From the NCBI RefSeq assembly GCF_016405855.1, contig NZ_JAEFCA010000013.1:1-51839 (forward strand): a DNA stretch of 51,839 nucleotides. Direction: 5' to 3'. Source of the stretch: Flavobacterium sp. IB48. Lineage in GTDB: Bacteria > Bacteroidota > Bacteroidia > Flavobacteriales > Flavobacteriaceae. This document shows, in pieces, positions 44,686 through 51,839 of this stretch. How positions within the stretch are numbered: the stretch's first letter is position 1; each line of letters starts with the position of its first letter. Both the position numbers and the translations under genes were made by a program. Below the pieces are notes generated by a model, which did no database searches, was not told the DNA's origin, and was given only the letters and a program-made list of their open reading frames with translations.

Positions 44686-44808
44686 CAGATGAAACGGATT
44701 CGTTATCGCGAAATCGCTGATTTACGCGGATTTTTTTTCTCAATTTCATTAAAAAAATCCGCCTTTTTTCCGTGTCTTTGCGATAGCAAATCCGTTTTAT
44801 CCGCGTTA
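44686..44808. repeat. Inverted repeat of the 'gatttacgcggatt' type
   Basis: AAACGGATT..TATCGC on the left is mirrored by GCGATAGCAAATCCGTTT on the right, and 'acgcggattttttt' by 'aaaaaaatccgc'. It lies between GH67 and the dehydrogenase gene. Confidence 0.65.
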
Positions 44809-44824
44809 CAATTACTCAAATTTA

Positions 44825-46978
44825 TTATCCATTTCCTGGCGCAAAAGGAAATTTTAATGATTCAAAATGCTCTAAAATTTGTGTTGGTTTTTCTACTCCC
44901 GCTGGAAGTTCTTTCCCTGAAAACTGCTGAAAATATAGCAAACATGCATCGCGCCACCATTTTGCTTCTTTATACTGAATTTCTAATAGCATTTTTACTT
45001 CGTTAAAACGTTCGCTGTCAATATATTTTTCGGTTTTCTTCCAAACATTCTGCATCTCTTTTACCTGATTTACGCCTTCCTGATATTTCAATGACATGCC
45101 ATTCCAAAGTGTCTGACCGTTTTTCAGTTTATAATCCCATGAAACATGATGAAACCATAAAAGATCTTTTTCTGGGCAAGTTTCTAAATTATCAAAAAGT
45201 TTTTCAACTTCGGGTGCATATTGTGCAGTCGCATTAGTTCCCGTTTTTGATCGGTCAAAACCAATTCCGTTTTTGTCGGCTTTATGATAATAAGTCGGAT
45301 TCCATTCTGGTCTTGATAAATTAGAAACCCAAGGTCCTGGTCCGTAATGATGTCCCGTATCCATAATATGATGTAAACCTAGCGGTGTCATATAATTTAC
45401 AACGGCTTCGCGCGATTCTATCATGATATCTTTTACAGGTTTAATGAAGTTTTCGTCATTCGAAAATGTACATTTTAACCATTCATCAGCAATGGTTTCT
45501 GAATCCAAATACGGATTCCAAGCCAATCGCCCAAAACCATACCAATTGGCCTGTGCGAAAGGATGTCCTGTCCAGTTTAAATCGTTTCCGATATTGGCAA
45601 CGCCAGCAATTCCAGTTAGTTTATTTTGATATAAAGTTCCATCTACAACTTTCGCAACAGTCGAACCTTTTCCTTTTTGATAGGTATCAGATTCCAGAAC
45701 TTCTTGAAATAATTTAGGCAGAAAAACCAAATGTGTACTGAAACCTAAATATTCCTGCGTGATTTGAAATTCCATCATTAAAGGCGTTTTCGGCATTGCG
45801 CCAAATAACGGATGAAAAGGTTCTCTTGGCTGAAAATCGATTGCTCCATTTTTGACCTGAACAATTACATTTTCTTTGAATTTTCCATCATAAGGCTGAA
45901 ATTCAGCATAAGCTTGTTTGGCGCGGTCATTAGCATCATGCCCAGAATATACAAATGCTCTCCACATAATTACACCGCCAAAAGGCGCAACGGCATCAGC
46001 AAGCATATTTGCTCCATCAACGTGATCTCTTCCATAGTTTTGTGGACCTGGCTGACCTTCAGAATTAGCTTTCACCAAAAATCCTCCAAAATCTGGAATT
46101 CGTTTATAGATTTCTGCTGCTTTATTTTTCCACCAATCAACTACTTGAGCATCTTTTGGGTCGGCTGTTTTTAAGTTTCCAATTTCGATCGGTGCCGAAA
46201 ATCTTGCTGTTAAATAAACTTTTATTCCGTAAGGTCTAAAGACATTTGCCAAAGCTTCAACTTTTTCTAAATATTGTGGAGTCAGAATTAAAGCATTGGC
46301 ATTTACATTGGTCAAAACCGTTCCGTTAATTCCGATTGAGGCATTCGCTCTAGCGTAATCAATATAGCGCTCGTCGATAAAATCTGGAAGTTTCTGCCAA
46401 TTCCAAAGCGAAAATCCAGCATAACCTCTTTCGATTGTTCTATCTAAATTATCCCAATGATTCAGAATTCTGATATTTGTTTTTGGAGAATCAGCAATAT
46501 TTAAATTCTTAATCGATTTATTAGTCTGCAATATTCTCAGGAAATTGAAAACTCCATATAAAACGGCAACGTCATTTTTTCCTGTAATAATGATTTGTTT
46601 TTTGTTTTTAAAAGAAATGGATCTGATAATAAAACCTTCGTCATTTATTTTTTCAAAATCAGATTTCAGTTCATTTTTGATTTCAGCATTTAAACTTATT
46701 TGCGAACCAACGATTAGATTATTTTCTCCTTTTATATCTGATTTGATTTCTGGAATAACACTCAGCATATCTTCAAAAGCTGTTTTAAGTTCTTTCTCCG
46801 CAATTTTAATGGTTTCTGAATTTCCTAAAACAACAATTCCTTTAAGATTGTTTTTGTATTCTGAAGCCATTGCAGAATTACTCACGGCATTATACTGAAG
46901 CCATAATTTATAATCCTTTTGTGCCAAAGCCGAAAAGGAAATCAAAAGAAACAGGAAAACAAATCTTAATGAAGTCAT
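44825..46978 (-). CDS. GH67 alpha-glucuronidase
   Basis: A 717-aa enzyme with a signal peptide (MTSLRFVFLFLLISFSALAQ), so it acts in the periplasm. GH67 removes (4-O-methyl)glucuronic acid from the non-reducing-end xylose of short xylo-oligosaccharides. The likely acid Glu is in VKANSEGQPGP (E307), and the base pair is in VKNGAIDFQPRE (D381) and EFQITQEY (E409), by analogy to known enzymes. Length equals the family norm. It is the first gene of the right-hand operon, with an operator copy 122 nt upstream of its start. Confidence 0.95.
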   Translation of the reverse strand: MTSLRFVFLFLLISFSALAQKDYKLWLQYNAVSNSAMASEYKNNLKGIVVLGNSETIKIAEKELKTAFEDMLSVIPEIKSDIKGENNLIVGSQISLNAEIKNELKSDFEKINDEGFIIRSISFKNKKQIIITGKNDVAVLYGVFNFLRILQTNKSIKNLNIADSPKTNIRILNHWDNLDRTIERGYAGFSLWNWQKLPDFIDERYIDYARANASIGINGTVLTNVNANALILTPQYLEKVEALANVFRPYGIKVYLTARFSAPIEIGNLKTADPKDAQVVDWWKNKAAEIYKRIPDFGGFLVKANSEGQPGPQNYGRDHVDGANMLADAVAPFGGVIMWRAFVYSGHDANDRAKQAYAEFQPYDGKFKENVIVQVKNGAIDFQPREPFHPLFGAMPKTPLMMEFQITQEYLGFSTHLVFLPKLFQEVLESDTYQKGKGSTVAKVVDGTLYQNKLTGIAGVANIGNDLNWTGHPFAQANWYGFGRLAWNPYLDSETIADEWLKCTFSNDENFIKPVKDIMIESREAVVNYMTPLGLHHIMDTGHHYGPGPWVSNLSRPEWNPTYYHKADKNGIGFDRSKTGTNATAQYAPEVEKLFDNLETCPEKDLLWFHHVSWDYKLKNGQTLWNGMSLKYQEGVNQVKEMQNVWKKTEKYIDSERFNEVKMLLEIQYKEAKWWRDACLLYFQQFSGKELPAGVEKPTQILEHFESLKFPFAPGNG

Positions 46979-47099
46979 CTGGTTTTAATTTATTCTTTAC
47001 AATCACTATTTTAAAAGAATCAATGTTTTATTCTCAATTAAGAATATTTAATAAAATTTTAATTTAAAAAATAAACAATCTTAAACAAAACAACAATTG

Positions 47100-47111
47100 C
47101 AATCGGTTGCG
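47100..47111. promoter_or_regulatory. LacI-type operator candidate 6 (GH67 operon)
   Basis: GCAATCGGTTGC lies 122 nt upstream of the GH67 start, much as the susC copy lies 137 nt before susC. The 5' flank read toward the gene (ACGCAACCGATTG) is the same as at susC. A -7-like TAAGATTG follows 16 nt later, an imperfect match. Confidence 0.68.
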
Positions 47112-47188
47112 TAAAAATATAAGATTGTTATTTAAGAAAAAAATTTTAACGCTGCTTTTTTCAAAAAAATAATTTTATTAACAAATAA

Positions 47189-47219
47189 AGGCAGGATAAT
47201 TTAAAAAACTATCCTGCCT
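47189..47219 (-). terminator. Rho-independent terminator after the PEBP gene
   Basis: A 10-bp stem (arm AGGCAGGATA, 47189-47198 with 47210-47219) is followed on the minus strand by TTATTTGTT. It separates the PEBP gene from the GH67 operon. Confidence 0.8.
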
Positions 47220-47277
47220 AAAGTACCGTAAATTTTAGATTTTAAGAATTCAGAGATTAGAATTCTTTACTGATACT

Positions 47278-47820
47278 TTATCTTTTGTAATATGCTACAA
47301 TACTGGCTTTTGCCAAAGTCTGATTCCAAAGATTAAACCCTACTACTGCCGGATTTGTATTCTCATCTGTTCCCAATTTATCAGTTTTTAAAGCATAAAC
47401 GGTAATGATATATTGATGATATCCGTGACCAACTGGCGGACAAGGCCCTCCAAATCCTTTAATACCGTAATCGGTAACACTTTGAATTGCTCCTTTTGGA
47501 ACAAGATTTTTAGTACCTGCGTTAGTTACCAATTCGTTTACATTTGCTGGAATATCAACTACAACCCAGTGCCAGAATCCGCTTCCTGTAGGCGCATCTG
47601 GATCGTACATAGTTACAGCAAAACTTTTGGTTCCTTCTGGAGCGTTTTTCCAAGACAACTGTGGAGATTGGTTTTCTCCTGAACATCCAAAGCCATTGAA
47701 TTCCTGAACTTTAGTAATTTCCCCTCCTAAATCTTTACTAGTTAAGGTAAATGTTTTTTGTGCAAAAATAGATGTCGAGAAAATCGCTGACATCGCTAAA
47801 ATTAAACTAAGCTTTTTCAT
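47278..47820 (-). CDS. YbhB/YbcL-type phosphatidylethanolamine-binding-protein family member
   Basis: A 180-aa protein with a signal peptide (MKKLSLILAMSAIFSTSIFAQ), so it is periplasmic. The PEBP ligand-site motifs are present: YDPDAPTGSGFWHWVVVDIP and GPCPPVGHGYHQYIITVYAL. Bacterial members are small beta proteins of unclear function, often called Raf-kinase-inhibitor-like. It has its own terminator and no operator copy, so it is probably not part of the xylan regulon. Confidence 0.92.
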   Translation of the reverse strand: MKKLSLILAMSAIFSTSIFAQKTFTLTSKDLGGEITKVQEFNGFGCSGENQSPQLSWKNAPEGTKSFAVTMYDPDAPTGSGFWHWVVVDIPANVNELVTNAGTKNLVPKGAIQSVTDYGIKGFGGPCPPVGHGYHQYIITVYALKTDKLGTDENTNPAVVGFNLWNQTLAKASIVAYYKR

Positions 47821-47906
47821 TTTATCTGATTTAAAATTTTAAGCAAAGTTAGATTTGGAATAATTGAATAATTTTAGGAAAAGGTTCAAAAACTGTTGCA
47901 AAAAGC

Positions 47907-48743
47907 TCAAACTGCTTTATGATGTTTTGGAGTTACGCCATATTTGATTTTATAAGCCTGACTGAAGCTTGAAAGATTTTCGTAACCAGCTTCAAAATAA
48001 ACTTCAGAAGGGCTTTTTTCCTGACTCAACAAATAATGCGCATGTTCAAGCCTTTTGTTTTGAAACCATTTTATAGGAGATTCTGAATAGTATTTTTCGA
48101 ATTCTCTTTTAAAAGTCGAAACACTCATATTACATAAAAAGGCTAATTCTTTTAAAGTCAGTTTGCTTAAATAACTGTTTTCGATAGTTCGAATGAATTT
48201 TTGCGCAGCATCATCGCTGTTTGTAGTTAAAGAATAAAGAAAATTAGTTCCATATTTATCAATGAGATAGAACATAATTTCTTCAAATTTTACTTCTAAT
48301 AATTTTGGCTGAATAGCTTTTGAAAGGTTAGCAATATCGACCAAACTTTCTACAAAACGCTTTAGAAAATCATCATAATCAAACGCATAAACTGATTTTG
48401 GCTCACTAGATTCTGAATTTTCAGATTCCATTTTTCTAATGAAATTATGAAGCATTTCGTTAGAAAAAAACAAAAGAACACTTTTATAAAGAGAAGTTTC
48501 AGAAGTTCTTTTTTCTGTCATTAAACAATTTCCAGATCTCATTATAATAAACTTAGAAGGTGTTATTGACAAGGCTTCATTATCAAAAATAACTTCTTTT
48601 GTTCCTTCAATCAAAAAACTAATTATATTCTTATTTAAAATAATCTGCTGTTTCGAAACGTCTTTAGAACTATTGTAACCCACAACATGCACCTGTTGTG
48701 ATTTTTCTAAATTCATCTCGTCTGGAAGTGTAATTGTTTTCAT
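47907..48743 (-). CDS. AraC-family transcriptional regulator
   Basis: This 278-aa regulator has an N-terminal sensing part (about 1-160) without clear family and a C-terminal AraC double helix-turn-helix (about 175-275: LTLKELAFLCNMSVSTFKREFEKYY and SEVYFEAGYENLSSFSQAYKIKYG). It follows the lacI-type gene by 59 nt on the same strand, with a small stem (GGCTTA/TAAGCC, 48754-48778) just before its start. Its target is unknown; the PEBP gene downstream is one possibility. Confidence 0.88.
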   Translation of the reverse strand: MKTITLPDEMNLEKSQQVHVVGYNSSKDVSKQQIILNKNIISFLIEGTKEVIFDNEALSITPSKFIIMRSGNCLMTEKRTSETSLYKSVLLFFSNEMLHNFIRKMESENSESSEPKSVYAFDYDDFLKRFVESLVDIANLSKAIQPKLLEVKFEEIMFYLIDKYGTNFLYSLTTNSDDAAQKFIRTIENSYLSKLTLKELAFLCNMSVSTFKREFEKYYSESPIKWFQNKRLEHAHYLLSQEKSPSEVYFEAGYENLSSFSQAYKIKYGVTPKHHKAV

Positions 48744-48802
48744 AAAAAATATTGGCTTACCAAATAAATCGATAAGCCTTATTATTTTAAATATTCTTGA
48801 TT

Positions 48803-49831
48803 TTATTTCTGAGTAGATTCTCTAGCGAGTACTTCTGTGTTTAAAAAAGTAATTTCTTTAGCGTCATCATTTTTAGCCGATTTCAAATTCTTGATAATGA
48901 TTTCTGCTGCCGCCTTTCCCATTTTTTCAGCTGGGTGTGTTATAGTCGACAAATTAGGATCGATAATCTGCGAAATCGGATCATTATTAAAACCAATTAC
49001 TTTAAATTCTTCTGGCACTTTTATACCGCGTTTTTTAGCCGTTTGTACGGCGCTTACAGCAATAATATCTCCAGGAGCAAATAATCCGTCTGGCATTGGT
49101 TTCAAATCAAATAAAGCATTGCTGGCTTTCACACCGTCTTCGTAAGTAACTGAATTTAAATTGACAATCAAGTTTTCGTCTATATCAACATTATGATCTT
49201 TCAAGGCTTCAATATAGCCTCTTTTTCTTTCATTATATAAATTTCCTAATTCTGATCCTGCCGTAATGTGGGCAATACGAATACAGCCCTGTTCAATAAG
49301 ATGTTTTGTAGCTTTGTAACCTGCTGAGTAATTATCAATTACAACTCTAAAAGTATTATAATCTTTAGGAACCCTATCGACAAAAACTAACGGAATATTA
49401 TTGTTTGAAAATTGATGAAAATGTGACGTATCGCGCGTTTCCATTGCCAATGAACAAATTACACCACTCACACGATTACTGTAAAGAGATTTCGCCATAT
49501 TGACTTCTTCTTCATAGGAGTCATGTGACTGCATAATGATTACAGTATAATCAGACTTTTGAGCCGTAATTTCGATTCCGCTGATTAATGAAGATAAAAA
49601 GGGCTGTGTAACTGTTGGAATTAAAACCCCAATGGTTTTAGTTTTATTACCTCGTAAACCTGCAGCCAAAGTATTAGGAACAAATCCCATTTCTTCTGCA
49701 GTTTTTTTCACTTTCTTTATAGTTTTATCACTAATTGTGTGATGGTCTTTTAAAGCTCGTGAAATGGTCGATGTTGCCAAATTAAGTCTTTCAGCAATAT
49801 CATAAATCGTTACATGTTTATTTTCTTCCAT
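48803..49831 (-). CDS. LacI-family transcriptional regulator
   Basis: With the start at 49831 (MEENKHVTIYDIAERLNLATS) the protein is 342 aa, the normal LacI length; the frame open to 49897 adds 22 unlikely residues. The LacI helix-turn-helix and hinge occupy about 1-60 (TSTISRALKDHHTISDKTIKKV ... VPNTLAAGLRGNKT). The type-I periplasmic-binding effector domain covers about 62-342. LacI regulators bind short palindromes with a central CpG, which is the form of the six sites in the xylan locus. It lies 1.8 kb beyond the GH67 start and has no such site at its own promoter, so autoregulation is not evident. That it governs the xylan locus is inferred. Confidence 0.92.
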   Translation of the reverse strand: MEENKHVTIYDIAERLNLATSTISRALKDHHTISDKTIKKVKKTAEEMGFVPNTLAAGLRGNKTKTIGVLIPTVTQPFLSSLISGIEITAQKSDYTVIIMQSHDSYEEEVNMAKSLYSNRVSGVICSLAMETRDTSHFHQFSNNNIPLVFVDRVPKDYNTFRVVIDNYSAGYKATKHLIEQGCIRIAHITAGSELGNLYNERKRGYIEALKDHNVDIDENLIVNLNSVTYEDGVKASNALFDLKPMPDGLFAPGDIIAVSAVQTAKKRGIKVPEEFKVIGFNNDPISQIIDPNLSTITHPAEKMGKAAAEIIIKNLKSAKNDDAKEITFLNTEVLARESTQK

Positions 49832-49914
49832 AAAAACAACTAATAGAAGATGTAAATATAAACTATTTTCTCTCACGTTTATATTTTCAAAAATCACTTA
49901 AAAAATAAAACACA

Positions 49915-50352
49915 TTACCTATGTTTCCTATCTTTTAAAATTTTACCATCTTTCGTAAACTCCAAATCAATATTATTGGTTAAATCGACATCCAAATCTT
50001 TATGCCCATAGTCTATATGAGTAATTTTTTCATTAGGATAATTTTTGGCAACATAAGCTTTAACTGCATCTGGAATAAAATCTGTTGGAATTGGATTATC
50101 TCCACCATCTACTTCTCGATAGGAACCATCTTTCCAGAACTCTACTTCTGTTCCGTCTTTTAGTTTTACTTCAAAACCTTTTTCTCCATGTTCAGCATCT
50201 TTTTTAGCAATTTCTATTGAAGTATGGCTAAAGTGCTTTTTCAGAAATTCCTGTGCTGATTTTGGAAGTTCTGTTACTTCAATTTTCTTCTGCGCACTGA
50301 CGCATATTGTTATACATAGCAATATAATAGTAAAAAATACTCTCGTTTTCAT
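49915..50352 (-). CDS. PepSY-like (DUF2874) periplasmic protein
   Basis: This small protein of 145 aa, with the start at 50352, has a signal peptide (MKTRVFFTIILLCITICVSAQ). Two repeats of the PepSY-like fold follow, one with LPKSAQEFLKKHF..FEVKLKDGTEVEFWKDG and one with IPDAVKAYVAKNYP..DVDLTNNIDLEFTKDG. Related proteins are small envelope proteins of unknown function, often with a role in surface or putative inhibitor contexts. It is divergent from the hydrolase gene at 50528. Confidence 0.85.
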   Translation of the reverse strand: MKTRVFFTIILLCITICVSAQKKIEVTELPKSAQEFLKKHFSHTSIEIAKKDAEHGEKGFEVKLKDGTEVEFWKDGSYREVDGGDNPIPTDFIPDAVKAYVAKNYPNEKITHIDYGHKDLDVDLTNNIDLEFTKDGKILKDRKHR

Positions 50353-50527
50353 AATTTCACTTTTTAAGTATACTTTCACTAATTTACAATAAGAAAAAGC
50401 ACTTACAAATTAATTTAAGAAACATTTATCTCTATAACACATTGATAAAACAGCACTTACATCCAAAAAAGTTCTTAATTTACATCTTAAAATTTGTAAT
50501 TTAGTATAAACCGTCAAACAAAAACAT

Positions 50528-51547
50528 ATGCGTTACATTTCTATTCTAGTACTTACACTATTAATTACATCATGCAAAAATGAAAATCAAGCTAAAATAT
50601 TACCTGCTTATTTTACCTATAATCAAGATAAAGTTGAATCGGCTGGAGTAAAAATGATTCCAATAAAAACACCTATTGGAGAATTTAAAGTCTGGACAAA
50701 ACGATTTGGAAACAATCCAAAAATAAAAGTTTTATTATTACATGGAGGACCAGCAATGACTCACGAATATATGGAATGTTTTGAAACATTTTTTCAAAGG
50801 GAAGGTTTTGAATTTTATGAATATGATCAATTGGGTTCTTATTACAGCGATCAGCCAAAAGACAGCAGTTTATGGACTACAGAACGATTTGTTGAAGAAG
50901 TTGAACAAGTTAGAAAAGCTATTAACGCAGATAAAGAGAATTTTTATGTATTAGGAAATTCATGGGGAGGAATTCTAGCAATGGAATATGCTTTGAAATA
51001 TCAGCAAAATATGAAAGGTTTATTAGTATCAAACATGATGGCGAGTGCTCCAGAATATGGAAAATATGCTGACGAAGTTCTAGCAAAACAAATGAAACCA
51101 GAAGTTTTAGCAGAAATAAGGGCTTTGGAAGCCAAAAAAGACTTTAATAATCCAAGATATATGGAGTTATTGATTCCTAATTTTTATAAAGAGCATTTAT
51201 GTCGACTTGAGGAATGGCCAGACGGTTTAAATCGAGCTAGCAAGCATGCAAATGGAGAAATTTACACTTTAATGCAAGGTCCAAGCGAATTTGGAATAAG
51301 CGGAAGATTAGCCAAATGGGACATTAAAAATCGATTACATGAAATTACAATTCCAACCTTAATGATTGGTGCAAAATATGACACAATGGATCCAAAAGCA
51401 ATGGAAGAGCAAAGTAAATTAGTGAAAAAAGGACGTTATTTATACTGTCCAAACGGAAGTCACTTGGCCATGTGGGATGATCAAAAAGTTTTTATGGATG
51501 GCGTAATTCAGTTCATACATGATGTTGACGACAAAAAATTCAATTAA
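50528..51547 (+). CDS. Alpha/beta-hydrolase lipoprotein, proline iminopeptidase-like (peptidase S33)
   Basis: The product has 339 aa and a lipobox (LLITSC, C16). The fold motifs are the oxyanion-side LLLHGGPAMTHEY (near 70-81) and nucleophile elbow GNSWGG (S145). The likely acid Asp is in KYDTMDP (D285 or D288) and the His in NGSHLAMWD (H312). This is the proline iminopeptidase/S33 pattern, with the cap region between about 175 and 265. It probably removes N-terminal residues, often proline, from peptides in the periplasm or at the membrane; other esterase activity cannot be excluded. It is one of the few plus-strand genes. Confidence 0.88.
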   Translation: MRYISILVLTLLITSCKNENQAKILPAYFTYNQDKVESAGVKMIPIKTPIGEFKVWTKRFGNNPKIKVLLLHGGPAMTHEYMECFETFFQREGFEFYEYDQLGSYYSDQPKDSSLWTTERFVEEVEQVRKAINADKENFYVLGNSWGGILAMEYALKYQQNMKGLLVSNMMASAPEYGKYADEVLAKQMKPEVLAEIRALEAKKDFNNPRYMELLIPNFYKEHLCRLEEWPDGLNRASKHANGEIYTLMQGPSEFGISGRLAKWDIKNRLHEITIPTLMIGAKYDTMDPKAMEEQSKLVKKGRYLYCPNGSHLAMWDDQKVFMDGVIQFIHDVDDKKFN

Positions 51548-51798
51548 AACAAAAAAAACATAACGCACTGATTTACAGACTACAAAAAAATTATAATATC
51601 TCCCTTTGGACCGAACTATCCGCTCTATCTTCTACGGAAGAAGTTTTTGGATAATACTAATGTTCTTTTTCCAAAGAAAGATGCCATTTCCATCCTAACG
51701 CGTATTTTATTGGAGGAGCATATTATTCTCTAGAGGTAAATACGAACATTAGAAGACACATCTTAAATCTGATACTTTAAAAACTGCGTATAAAACAA
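51548..51798. other. Non-coding stretch with possible decayed repeat
   Basis: No gene is seen. CTAATGTTC (51657-51665) and GAACATTAG (51744-51752) are inverted, and 'ctatccgctctatctt' followed later by 'aaagatgccatttcc' looks like a decayed hairpin-type repeat. That resemblance is from memory and weak. Confidence 0.35.
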
Positions 51799-51827
51799 AA
51801 AACCCTATCCGTTTTGGATAGGGTTTT
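51799..51827. terminator. Bidirectional rho-independent terminator
   Basis: A perfect 12-bp stem (arm AAAACCCTATCC, 51799-51810 with 51816-51827) with a 5-nt loop lies about 250 nt past the hydrolase stop. T runs occur on both sides. Confidence 0.85.
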
Positions 51828-51839
51828 CAAAAGAAAGGC

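Noticed and set aside
47907..48743. AraC regulator as the main xylan regulator
   Set aside because: AraC proteins usually use direct-repeat half-sites; the shared motif is a palindrome with central CpG, which fits the LacI protein better. It cannot be fully excluded.

Overview
The window reads as chromosome of a member of the Bacteroidota, most likely a Flavobacterium-like Flavobacteriaceae. It is AT-rich. It has two SusC/SusD outer-membrane uptake pairs, lipoproteins with Bacteroidota-style lipoboxes, FecI/FecR signalling, promoters of the TAnnTTTG type, and many small palindromic repeats between genes. Almost everything lies on the minus strand. This is judged from protein families and base use only; no database was searched.

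Left part (1-17.4 kb). The window opens with the 3' end of a BspA-type leucine-rich-repeat protein. A minus-strand block follows. In transcription order it holds a FecR anti-sigma factor, a SusC with an STN domain, a SusD, two TlpA/DUF4369 thioredoxin-like proteins and an M16 zinc protease. A strong terminator separates these from a DsbD-type transmembrane thiol reductase. The matching ECF sigma factor is divergent from fecR. The block suggests an uptake system coupled to envelope thiol chemistry and proteolysis, perhaps for peptides. An unrelated divergent pair, a metallo-beta-lactamase-fold hydrolase and a LysR regulator, follows.

Middle and right part (17.4-47.1 kb). This is a nearly complete glucuronoxylan utilisation locus. 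The surface and envelope operon is susC, susD, a glycan-binding lipoprotein, a GH10 xylanase with two inserted carbohydrate-binding modules, GH35 and a SASA-type acetylesterase. Next come a transaldolase, then xylA, xylB and a GntR-type regulator, then GH43 and a GPH-type symporter. The last block is a second GH10, GH115, mannonate dehydratase, a short-chain dehydrogenase and GH67. Together they would bind and cut xylan, strip acetyl and (4-O-methyl)glucuronyl groups, import oligosaccharides, hydrolyse them to xylose and feed the pentose phosphate pathway, with a partial route for glucuronate.

The main regulatory observation is a shared near-palindrome, core CAATCGGTTG with a central CpG. It occurs six times and only between the genes of this locus (29.8, 30.1, 35.8, 38.4, 38.5 and 47.1 kb). 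A LacI-family regulator is encoded just beyond the locus at 48.8-49.8 kb and is the natural candidate to bind it. At the susC operon the site covers the -33 element of a well-formed promoter.

Right end (47.2-51.8 kb). This holds a PEBP-family periplasmic protein, an AraC regulator, the LacI regulator, a PepSY-like protein and a lipoprotein alpha/beta hydrolase. No tRNA, rRNA, CRISPR array, insertion sequence or prophage was seen.
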